Source: Streptococcaceae bacterium (lineage in GTDB: Bacteria > Bacillota > Bacilli > Lactobacillales > Streptococcaceae). Taken from it: a DNA stretch of 7,809 bases. Both the position numbers and the translations under genes were made by a program. The stretch covers positions 1 to 7,809 of the forward strand of contig JAIRLR010000005.1 in assembly GCA_031259195.1 (NCBI GenBank). Direction: 5' to 3'. A model generated the notes under the pieces. That model worked only from the letters and a program-made list of their open reading frames with translations, had not been told where the DNA came from and searched no databases. Below, in pieces: positions 1-5,262 of the stretch; position 1 is the first letter of the stretch, and every line of letters starts with the position of its first letter.

Positions 1-18
1 CTGAGATAAGGAAAAAAA

Positions 19-52
19 CGCAAGAATAGTGGGTGCTATTGCGAGGCTTTTT
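19..52 (+). terminator. possible intrinsic terminator of a gene left of the window
   Basis: Arms CGC (19-21) and AATAG (25-29) can pair with CTATT (36-40) and GCG (41-43) around the loop TGGGTG, leaving a three-base bulge. A run of five T follows at 48-52, four bases after the stem. This resembles a weak rho-independent terminator reading rightward. The stem is short and interrupted, the T-tract is short, and no upstream gene is visible, so it may only be part of the repeat-rich intergenic DNA. Confidence 0.22.
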
Positions 53-77
53 GACGAAATATCAGGAAAAAAGAAAC

Positions 78-149
78 GCACCGAGTAGGTACGTCCTGCC
101 TAAACTCTGTCAAGCTAACGCTTGCCACTCGTTAAAGCAGTTCGCAATT
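78..149. repeat. palindromic intergenic repeat, copy 1
   Basis: The core is the 45-base stretch 96-140, beginning CTGCCTAAACTCTG and ending GTTAAAGCAG. The outer ends CTGCCT and (A)GGCAG pair in the other copies; here one arm base has changed (AAGCAG). An inner stem CAAGC-TAAC-GCTTG sits at the centre. Flanks on both sides (AGTAGGTACGTC before, TTCGCAATT after) are also shared with copy 3, so the repeat is about 70 bases overall. It has no coding character. This is the most diverged of the three copies. Confidence 0.8.
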
Positions 150-178
150 TTCATGGATCTAGTTTCGCAAGAGGTCTA

Positions 179-294
179 TTGATAAATCCCGTTATCAAGC
201 AAAGCTTGAAACGACTTGTAAACCTGCCAGGTCTTTTGACGCTAAAAGTACTGCTTTTAGGTAACGAAATAAAAGAAATTTGTCAAAATTTCTT
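179..294. other. cluster of perfect small hairpins between repeat copies
   Basis: Three perfect inverted repeats lie in a row: TTGATAA/TTATCAA with a 6-base loop (179-198), CTAAAAG/CTTTTAG with a 5-base loop (242-260), and AAGAAATTT/AAATTTCTT with a 4-base loop (273-294). Smaller ones are CAAGC/GCTTG (196-208) and ACCT/AGGT (222-232). Read on the minus strand, the 273-294 hairpin is followed by TTATTT, so it could act as a weak terminator for the glnQHP operon about 175 bases upstream. No credible coding frame occurs here. The region may be structured non-coding DNA, part of a longer repeat element or simply decayed sequence. Confidence 0.45.
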
Positions 295-321
295 ACAAAA
301 GCAAGTATTACCAAAAAAGTC

Positions 322-390
322 GCACTAAGTATGTACGCCCTGCCTAAACTCTGCCAAGCTAATGCTTGTCAATCGTTAAGGCAGTTCACA
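322..390. repeat. palindromic intergenic repeat, copy 2
   Basis: The core at 340-384 is 45 bases and differs from copy 3 at only three positions. The outer arms CTGCCT and AGGCAG are intact. The inner stem CCAAGC/GCTTGTC keeps five pairs. Copy 3 follows directly with a 66-base period, so copies 2 and 3 form a short tandem pair. Confidence 0.85.
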
Positions 391-468
391 CCAAGTAGGT
401 ACATCCTGCCTAAACTCTGCCAAGCTGACGCTTGCCAATCGTTAAGGCAGTTCGCAATTGGAGATAAG
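388..468. repeat. palindromic intergenic repeat, copy 3, abutting glnP
   Basis: The core at 406-450 has intact outer arms (CTGCCT, AGGCAG) and the inner stem CAAGC-TGAC-GCTTG. It continues through TTCGCAATTG into GAGATAAG (461-468), an octamer that also occurs at 3-10, so another unit may end just left of the window. The repeat stops exactly where the glnP stop codon begins (469). It forms the immediate 3' flank of the operon and could give the mRNA a stable 3' hairpin. There is no T-tract, so it is not a classical terminator. Confidence 0.85.
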
Positions 469-1119
469 TTAACAAGTTCTTACATTCCATTTACGCTCAA
501 GATACCCCATAAAATAACTTAACGGCAAAGTGATAAGTAAATAAAAAATTCCAACTAAGATATAACTAGGAATCGTTTGAAATGTTGCTGCAGCAACTCG
601 ATCTCCTTGATACATCAGATCAACTCCTGCAACCATTGCCAAAATCGAAGAATTCTTTACAAGACTGATAAACTGATTCCCCAAAGGAGGAATCACAATT
701 TTAAACGCTTGCGGCAAAACAATATAGCGCATACCCTCCCAATAGGAAAGTCCTTGCGAAAGCCCAGCCTCCATCTGACCCTTAGGCACTGACTGAATAC
801 CTGCTCGAAGCGTTTCAGCAATAAAAGAAGAAGTATAGATAGTTAAACCAATCACTCCTGCCTGAAAATTATTTAAAGGAATACCTTGCATTGGTAAAGC
901 AACAAAGAAAAACATTACAATCACAATCAAAGGAATATTACGGAAAAATTCCACATACATGCGAGCTATTGTTTGAATACCGCGATGTTCAGAAAGTTGA
1001 AAAATAGCCATCATCGTTCCAATGATAAGGCTAAATAAAAGAGCAATTAGACTTGCACTGATTGTATTTTTAAAGCCCAATAAAAAATCAGGAAAATAAT
1101 GTTGAAGTAACTCGATCAT
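469..1119 (-). CDS. glnP: polar amino acid (glutamine-type) ABC transporter permease
   Basis: This 216-residue inner-membrane permease belongs to the HisM/GlnP family and should dimerise to form the pore for the GlnH receptor and GlnQ ATPase. Visible features are hydrophobic segments at roughly residues 18-40, 59-78, 84-105, 140-165 and 187-206; the family segment around FFRNIPLIVIVMF (58-70); and the EAA cytoplasmic loop starting at E117-A118-G119 and running to LPQAF (139), which docks onto the ATPase. LVKNSSIL (153-160) is also typical. Length is normal. The start is supported by GGAGGG six bases before the ATG. It is the last gene of the operon, 35 bases after glnH, and its stop codon touches a palindromic repeat. 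The sequence cannot decide between glutamine and another polar amino acid. Confidence 0.93.
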   Translation of the reverse strand: MIELLQHYFPDFLLGFKNTISASLIALLFSLIIGTMMAIFQLSEHRGIQTIARMYVEFFRNIPLIVIVMFFFVALPMQGIPLNNFQAGVIGLTIYTSSFIAETLRAGIQSVPKGQMEAGLSQGLSYWEGMRYIVLPQAFKIVIPPLGNQFISLVKNSSILAMVAGVDLMYQGDRVAAATFQTIPSYILVGIFYLLITLPLSYFMGYLERKWNVRTC

Positions 1120-1154
1120 TTTATCCCTCCAATTCTTTTAGAGCCTGTTAAAGA

Positions 1155-1952
1155 TTACTTCTGAGCAACTTTGCCAAACCATTTATTATAAATTTGGTCA
1201 TACTCACCATTTTGATGTATTTTTTGCAGTGCTTGATTGATTCTTTCCACAAAAGCAGTTTGTCCTCTATTGGCAGCTATCCCATATGGCTCCGTGGTGA
1301 ACTTGCCACCAGTTAAAACATAACCTGGATTTTGCGATGCAATCCCCATCAAAATAGCATCATCAGCCGTCATCGCCTCCCCTTGCCCTGACTTTAATGC
1401 TGTAAAACACTCTGAATAATTCTCAAACTCCAAAACTTGTGCTTGTGGTGCTACTTTACGAATATTTTCCGTACCTGTTGAACCTTTTGCTGCTATTACT
1501 TTTGTCCTCTCATTTAAATCACTCACCGAATGGACCCTAGAGCCTTTTTTCACTAAAAGAGTTTGACCCGCATCAAAATAAACATCTGAAAAATCAACTT
1601 GTTGGCTGCGTTCAGAAGTGATCGTCATTGTTGCAATAATAGCATCGATATTACCGTTTTTTAACAAAGGAATACGCGTTTTTGGTGCTGCTTCAATAAA
1701 AACGGCCTTGCCAGACTTTCCTAAAATTTCTTTTGTTAAAGCATTAGCGATATCAATATCAAAGCCTTCTGCTTTCCCAGTTTTAATATTCATTAAACCA
1801 AATAAGCCGACATCATTTCTAACTCCCCATACAATCTGTTTTGTTTCTTCAGCTCTTTTTAAAGAATCTTTTTTAGATAAATTATTTCCATTGCATCCAG
1901 TTAAAATAAAAATAAATCCTAAAAACAGAAAACAGAAAACTAACTTCTTCAT
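1155..1952 (-). CDS. glnH: amino acid ABC transporter substrate-binding lipoprotein
   Basis: This 265-residue protein is a family 3 solute-binding protein, the extracytoplasmic receptor of the importer. It starts with a lipoprotein signal: MKK, a hydrophobic core, then lipobox LTGC with the lipid-modified cysteine at residue 20, so it should be anchored to the outer face of the membrane. The mature protein shows GFDIDIANAL (63-72), LLKNGNID (96-103), the family stretch TITSERSQQVDFSD (110-123) with R115 as the probable ligand-carboxylate arginine, GSTGTEN (157-163) and an aspartate pair at 197-198 expected to bind the ligand's amino group. AGGAGGT lies just before the start and overlaps the glnQ stop codon, which favours coupled translation. 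Ligand identity (glutamine, glutamate, arginine or other) is inferred only from family resemblance. Confidence 0.92.
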   Translation of the reverse strand: MKKLVFCFLFLGFIFILTGCNGNNLSKKDSLKRAEETKQIVWGVRNDVGLFGLMNIKTGKAEGFDIDIANALTKEILGKSGKAVFIEAAPKTRIPLLKNGNIDAIIATMTITSERSQQVDFSDVYFDAGQTLLVKKGSRVHSVSDLNERTKVIAAKGSTGTENIRKVAPQAQVLEFENYSECFTALKSGQGEAMTADDAILMGIASQNPGYVLTGGKFTTEPYGIAANRGQTAFVERINQALQKIHQNGEYDQIYNKWFGKVAQK

Positions 1953-1963
1953 CGAATGACCTC

Positions 1964-2701
1964 CTAATGATTAATCACCTTACTTAAGAAATCTTTCGCT
2001 CGCTCTGTTCGCGGTTTAACAAAAAAACTTTGCACATCTAAAGTATCTTCAAGCACCTGACCATCTGCCATAAAAATCAAACGATCAGCTACAGCTTTAG
2101 CAAAGCCCATCTCATGAGTAACAACGATCATACTCATCCCTTCTTTTGCAAGCTTTCGCATAACGTTTAAAACATCGCCAATCGTCTCAGGATCAAGCGC
2201 TGAAGTTGGCTCATCAAATAACATCATCTTAGGCTTCATCGCAAGTCCTCTAGCAATTGCCACTCGCTGTTTTTGTCCACCTGAAAGCATTTCTGGATAC
2301 GAATCTTTTTTATCCCACATATTAACGTATTTCAAATATTTCTCTGCTACCTGATTTGCCTCATTTTGCGTTTCTTTCAAAACTTTTACTGGAGCTAAAG
2401 TGATATTTTCGAGCACCGTTTTATGAGGATACAAATTAAAATGTTGAAAAACCATACCCACATTTTTGCGAATCTTTTGCATATTCGTTTTTTTATCAGC
2501 TAAGTTATAGCCATCAACAAGTAACTGACCGGAGGAAATGATCTCAAGAGCATTAATCGTTCTAAGCAGCGTTGATTTACCACTACCAGATGGACCAATA
2601 ATTACCACCACTTGCCCTTCTTCAATTTGCAAATTAATATCTTTTAAAGCATGAAAAGAGCCATAATATTTATTTACCTGCTGAAACTTAACCATAAACA
2701 T
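1964..2701 (-). CDS. glnQ: polar amino acid ABC transporter ATP-binding protein
   Basis: This 245-residue cytoplasmic ATPase powers the importer. All motifs are present: Walker A GPSGSGKST (36-44), Q-loop glutamine Q86 in VFQHFNLYPH, signature LSGGQ (139-143), Walker B MMLFDE (159-164) with E164 as the likely catalytic base, D-loop SALD (167-170) and switch histidine H196 in VVTHEMGF. Length is normal for GlnQ/HisP proteins. The start at 2701 (MFMV) has AAAGGAGG nine bases upstream; a second in-frame ATG two codons later is less well spaced. It is the first gene of glnQ-glnH-glnP, so the ATPase is made before receptor and permease. Its stop TAG lies inside the glnH ribosome-binding site, with 11 bases between the genes. 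Confidence 0.95.
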   Translation of the reverse strand: MFMVKFQQVNKYYGSFHALKDINLQIEEGQVVVIIGPSGSGKSTLLRTINALEIISSGQLLVDGYNLADKKTNMQKIRKNVGMVFQHFNLYPHKTVLENITLAPVKVLKETQNEANQVAEKYLKYVNMWDKKDSYPEMLSGGQKQRVAIARGLAMKPKMMLFDEPTSALDPETIGDVLNVMRKLAKEGMSMIVVTHEMGFAKAVADRLIFMADGQVLEDTLDVQSFFVKPRTERAKDFLSKVINH

Positions 2702-2710
2702 CTATGCATA

Positions 2711-2720
2711 CCTCCTTTAA
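2711..2720 (-). promoter_or_regulatory. glnQ ribosome-binding site
   Basis: On the minus strand the sequence is TTAAAGGAGG, nine bases before the ATG at 2701. Another ATG (out of frame) begins only one base after the GGAGG and is too close, so this site selects the start at 2701. Confidence 0.8.
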
Positions 2721-2724
2721 GAAT

Positions 2725-2733
2725 TTATTCACA
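2725..2733 (+). promoter_or_regulatory. DnaA box (TTATTCACA) in the glnQ leader
   Basis: This is an exact match to TTATNCACA, the best in the window. It lies 24 bases upstream of the glnQ start and within the presumed glnQ 5' leader, well away from the boxes next to dnaA. It may be an outlying origin site or a chance match in AT-rich DNA. Confidence 0.4.
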
Positions 2734-2816
2734 AATAAAATTACTCGTAAGATCAGTATCGCGTTAAAAATTCTGCTTGTAAATAGAATTATCAGAAAAT
2801 TCAACATTTTATCCTT

Positions 2817-2896
2817 AAATGTTCGGAAAATAAACATCTTGTTCTAATTAAGATTAGTAATTTTTGTCAAAACAAATGAGATAAACACGAACATTT
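2817..2896. promoter_or_regulatory. inverted 9-base operator-like pair flanking the glnQ promoter
   Basis: AAATGTTCG at 2817-2825 and its exact reverse complement CGAACATTT at 2888-2896 lie 62 bases apart on either side of the presumed glnQ promoter. Read on the minus strand, the left site is TTTTCCGAACATT, very close to the Gram-positive PurR box (AWWWCCGAACWWT). The right site, on the plus strand, is AAACACGAACATT, a poorer match. PurBox pairs in Bacillus are normally spaced about 16-17 bases, much closer than here. PurR control is therefore a hypothesis; the symmetric pair itself is directly visible. Confidence 0.4.
2841..2870 (-). promoter_or_regulatory. probable glnQHP promoter
   Basis: On the minus strand a consensus -35 TTGACA (2865-2870) is followed after 18 bases by TAGAAC (2841-2846), a 4/6 match to the -10 box. 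Transcription would start near 2834, giving a leader of about 130 bases. No riboswitch fold or leader peptide was recognised in it. The -35 is strong and the -10 weak, as expected for an activated or regulated promoter. Confidence 0.45.
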
Positions 2897-2940
2897 CAGA
2901 TGAATTTACAGAAAAATAGCTACTAAGAATATATATATCT

Positions 2941-2964
2941 AAGAGCCTGTTAACAGGTTCTTAA
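2941..2964. repeat. imperfect 22-24 base palindrome
   Basis: AAGAGCCTGTT is followed directly by AACAGGTTCTT, an inverted repeat with one mismatch and no loop. Twelve bases of its left arm (AGAGCCTGTTAA) recur at 1140-1151, between glnH and glnP. The palindrome sits exactly where the open frame of the sstT-like remnant begins. It could be an operator or the scar of an insertion or rearrangement; nothing here decides between them. Confidence 0.5.
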
Positions 2965-3188
2965 GCAAATTATTTGTCGATGCTTTAAAAACAATCATCC
3001 ACTGTGCCCCGAACGATGTAGCCATGCAAATAGTCGGCATTGGTTTTATTATCAACGTTATTCAGAATTCTATTGAAACAACGCTCAACTCTTCAAGTGA
3101 CTTACTATTTACCGCCACAGGGAAATATGTAAAAATCGATAAAGAATTTTGCAGCTTTAAACTCACTCCTTTGAAAAAATTAATTTAA
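2943..3188 (+). pseudogene. sstT: remnant of a Na+/serine-threonine symporter, internally deleted
   Basis: An 81-codon frame is open from just after the stop at 2940-2942 to the TAA at 3186-3188, with no start codon or ribosome site at its beginning. Its translation from about 3012 contains [18 protein letters not shown] and then [20 protein letters not shown], which closely resembles the C-terminus of SstT (in E. coli, recalled as NDIAMQVVAVGFIIGVLQ then DSCETALNSSTDVLFTAAA). The preceding residues [11 protein letters not shown] resemble SstT's N-terminal LGTLFVGALKA. If so, about 300 central residues, including most membrane helices, are lost. The transporter cannot be functional. The last residues ([11 protein letters not shown] onward) may be a decayed tail. 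Assignment rests on memory of the family; the C-terminal match is convincing, the N-terminal match less so. Confidence 0.7.
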
Positions 3189-3205
3189 GAAAATGAAGAG
3201 AATTA

Positions 3206-3233
3206 AAAAAGGAATAAAGAACTATCCCTTTTT
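3206..3233 (+). terminator. weak terminator-like hairpin after the sstT remnant
   Basis: AAAAAGG (3206-3212) can pair with CCTTTTT (3227-3233) around a 14-base loop, ending in the T-run, 17 bases past the remnant's stop codon. The position suits an old sstT terminator, but the stem has only two G-C pairs. Confidence 0.25.
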
Positions 3234-3337
3234 GTATTTGTAGCAAAAACATTTTTTTACAAGGATTATGTATATCCTTAGTGAAATTACTATTGAAATT
3301 ATATAATATTTTTATATTTAAAAACAACAACAAGCTT

Positions 3338-3354
3338 TGTGGATTTGTGGAAAG
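3338..3354 (-). promoter_or_regulatory. tandem weak DnaA boxes
   Basis: TGTGGATTT (3338-3346) and TGTGGAAAG (3346-3354) share one base and repeat every eight bases in the same orientation. Each has two mismatches to TGTGGATAA. The close tandem arrangement makes chance less likely, but binding would be weak singly. Confidence 0.35.
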
Positions 3355-3651
3355 TACTTTACAAATATACTGTAAAAGCAAAAGACAAGTGGAAAAAATG
3401 TAGATGAATTGTAGAAAATATTTCTGCTGATGAATAAGTTTTTAAAAAGATTTTTAATCCTCATATTGTGGGAAGGAGTTTTTTAGTAAGGATGAATTAG
3501 ATCATCATTTGTTTTATGTGAATGAGGCATATGGCATACACCCTTAGTATATGATAGTGTAAGTAAAAAATTGTGGAGTTAAAGATTTATAAATGGTCAA
3601 TTCACAGTTTATTTAAAGAAAAATTTACAAATATACAAGTTGTATAGGAAG

Positions 3652-3660
3652 TTTTCCACA
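3652..3660 (+). promoter_or_regulatory. DnaA box (TTTTCCACA)
   Basis: One mismatch from TTATCCACA. It directly precedes the most AT-rich part of the intergenic region (3661-3830) and faces the inverted box at 3843-3851, so the two bracket the likely unwinding element. Confidence 0.6.
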
Positions 3661-3842
3661 ATTTCAAAATATCTTGTTGAAAATTTAAAAAGCACATAGA
3701 AAAAACTTAGTTTATAAATAAACAATATTTTTTCTTTTTGTGAATTACGGATAAAAAACTTTCAAAATCGTTGATATTTTCTTTTATTGTGAAAAAAATT
3801 TATTAACTATTGAAAAAAGGTCTATGTTTTCCAAATAAAACT

Positions 3843-3851
3843 TGTGGAAAA
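3843..3851 (-). promoter_or_regulatory. DnaA box (TGTGGAAAA) at the dnaA promoter
   Basis: One mismatch from the consensus TGTGGATAA. It lies just upstream of the presumed extended -10 of dnaA, over the -35 area, where bound DnaA would interfere with RNA polymerase. This suggests autorepression of dnaA, as known in other bacteria; here it is inferred from position. Confidence 0.6.
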
Positions 3852-3864
3852 CTATAAATACTAA

Positions 3865-3873
3865 TGCTAAAAT
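3865..3873 (+). promoter_or_regulatory. probable extended -10 promoter of dnaA
   Basis: TGCTAAAAT contains the TG extension plus TAAAAT, a 5/6 match to TATAAT. No good -35 is present; TTGTGG (3842-3847) is 20 bases away, too far. The start of transcription would be near 3880, leaving a leader of about 28 bases. An alternative -10, TATAAA, is at 3853-3858. Confidence 0.4.
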
Positions 3874-3907
3874 TGACTCACCGTATGCGAAAGGGATGCT
3901 TTGATAG

Positions 3908-5248
3908 ATGGCGTTAAAGGACGAGATTTGGGAAGAAGTAAAAATGCATTTTCGACAAATAATGAATGAAGTTTCTTATGAAACTTTTATTGCTTCAGCA
4001 AAGCCGCTTGATATTGTGGATAATGATTTTTACATCGAAGTTCCTGGCATTCCTCATAAGATGCAATATGAAAATTATCATGGAAATACAATTGAACAGA
4101 TTGCTAAAGAAAGAACAGGGCGAAATATTCATGTAAAGATTAGTCTTCCTGGAGAGTATAGCAAGCATATGGTAAAAGAGTCAGCTAGCAATTATTATTC
4201 GACTTTTCCACAGGTAGATCGTTCAATTTATTTAAATCCTAAGTATACATTTGATTCTTTTGTTGTTGGAGATGGCTCGCGAATGGCTCATGCGGCAGCC
4301 TTAAGCGTGGCTGATCATCCTGGTGTTTTGTACAATCCATTGTTTATTTATAGTGGAACAGGATTGGGAAAAACTCATTTATTGCATGCTATTGGAAATG
4401 AAGTATATCGTAATAATCCGCAAATGGTGATTCGCTATGTTTCAACGGAAATGTTTACAGATGAGTATATTTCTTCAATTCAGTCAGGGAAGATGGAGCA
4501 GTTTAAAGCAAAGTATCGCAAAGTTGATTTGTTAATGGTTGATGATATTCAGTTTTTAACTGGTAAGACGGAGACGCAAAATGAATTTTTCCATACATTT
4601 GAAGAGCTATGGAATAATGGTAAACAAATTGTTTTAACTTCAGATCGTACGCCTTCTGAGCTTGAAAAGTTAGCAGAGCGTTTAGTTTCTCGTTTTCAGA
4701 TGGGTTTGATTACGGATATTGTGGCACCTGATCTGGAAACACGAGTCGCAATTTTAAGAAAAAAAGCTGAAAGTTATGGTATTGATATTGTTCAAGATGT
4801 GCTTCGTTATATTGCCGAGCAAATTTCCGTCAATGTTCGCGAGCTAGAGGGTGCTTTAAAGCGAGTTCAAGCGTATTCGGTGATTAATAATCGTGATATT
4901 ACAATAGAAGTTGCGCATCAAGCTTTGGTAGGGATTACTGGCGGTAAAGTACGCAAAACAAAAGTTGATGTGGCAGAAATTATTGAAGTTGTAAGCAAAT
5001 ATTATGTAATTAATCCTTCTGATATTAAAGGAAAGAGGCGCATAAAAAGCATTTCAGTGCCACGACAAATTGCAATGTTTTTATCGCGTGAGTTGACTAA
5101 TCTTTCCTTGCCGCGGATTGGCAAAGCTTTTGATGGAAAAGATCATACAACTGTAATGTATGCGCATAAAAAAATTTCTGAGACAGTTTTAAAAGATGAA
5201 TTTTTAGCAAATGATATTCAGGCGTTGAAGAGGAAATTAGGGCGTTAG
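3908..5248 (+). CDS. dnaA: chromosomal replication initiator protein DnaA
   Basis: This 446-residue AAA+ initiator binds DnaA boxes at oriC, forms an ATP-dependent filament and opens the duplex for helicase loading. Domain I is about residues 1-80. The linker domain II is very short. Domain III has Walker A GTGLGKT (150-156), Walker B LLMVDD (208-213), sensor I around LTSDR (243-247), the arginine-finger segment ERLVSRF (257-263, R262) and sensor II VRELEGAL (310-317, R311). Domain IV ends with the DNA-binding signature DHTTVMYAH (412-420). Length is the same as in Bacillus. Domain I is diverged: the usual SFETW-type motif reads SYETF, and the later conserved tryptophan region reads HKMQYENYH. 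AAGGG lies 12 bases before the ATG, a slightly long spacing. valS follows, where dnaN is expected. Confidence 0.97.
   Translation: MALKDEIWEEVKMHFRQIMNEVSYETFIASAKPLDIVDNDFYIEVPGIPHKMQYENYHGNTIEQIAKERTGRNIHVKISLPGEYSKHMVKESASNYYSTFPQVDRSIYLNPKYTFDSFVVGDGSRMAHAAALSVADHPGVLYNPLFIYSGTGLGKTHLLHAIGNEVYRNNPQMVIRYVSTEMFTDEYISSIQSGKMEQFKAKYRKVDLLMVDDIQFLTGKTETQNEFFHTFEELWNNGKQIVLTSDRTPSELEKLAERLVSRFQMGLITDIVAPDLETRVAILRKKAESYGIDIVQDVLRYIAEQISVNVRELEGALKRVQAYSVINNRDITIEVAHQALVGITGGKVRKTKVDVAEIIEVVSKYYVINPSDIKGKRRIKSISVPRQIAMFLSRELTNLSLPRIGKAFDGKDHTTVMYAHKKISETVLKDEFLANDIQALKRKLGR
4204..4212 (+). promoter_or_regulatory. DnaA-box-like 9-mer inside dnaA
   Basis: TTTTCCACA, identical to the box at 3652-3660, lies in the codons for the domain II-III linker (around residues 99-102). 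It may titrate DnaA or be chance; codon constraint in the linker is low. Confidence 0.3.
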
Positions 5249-5262
5249 GAAGGGAAACATAA

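Larger units (their letters stand above)
3189..3907. other. probable chromosomal replication origin (oriC)
   Basis: About 720 bases without a gene separate the sstT remnant from dnaA. The stretch is extremely AT-rich, especially 3661-3830, a good candidate for the unwinding element. It carries DnaA-box-like 9-mers on both strands: TTTTCCACA (3652-3660) and TGTGGAAAA (3843-3851), each one mismatch from consensus; weaker TGTGGATTT and TGTGGAAAG in tandem (3338-3346, 3346-3354); TGTGAATTA (3739-3747) and TGTGAAAAA (3788-3796). Genes diverge from it on both sides, as expected for leading-strand orientation. Boxes are fewer and weaker than in many Firmicute origins, and perfect TTATCCACA is absent. 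Confidence 0.65.

Noticed and set aside
96..450. CRISPR array
   Set aside because: Only three repeats, spaced irregularly (244 and 66 bases between starts), with imperfect cores and no cas gene in view. The repeats are palindromic elements, not spacer-separated direct repeats.
122..522. Two overlapping plus-strand open frames (122-328 and 280-522)
   Set aside because: They translate the palindromic repeats and hairpins; the second shows the same peptide twice because of the tandem repeat. Neither has a good ribosome site, and the second runs into the glnP end.
577..1959. Plus-strand open frames antisense to glnP and glnH (577-792, 1618-1959)
   Set aside because: They lie opposite strongly supported genes with full family motifs and have no domain resemblance or ribosome site.
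2761..2800. Riboswitch or attenuator in the glnQ leader
   Set aside because: Only a 6-base AATTCT/AGAATT inverted repeat is visible; no T-box, known aptamer motif or terminator with a T-tract was recognised.
3163..3381. 72-codon minus-strand frame in the origin region
   Set aside because: It is low-complexity, Phe/Leu/Asn-rich translation of AT-rich DNA, overlaps the sstT remnant and the DnaA boxes, and shows no recognisable protein.
3896..3904. Two-codon upstream reading frame (ATG CTT TGA) before dnaA
   Set aside because: Its ATG sits directly on the AAGGG ribosome site with no spacing, so it is unlikely to be translated.
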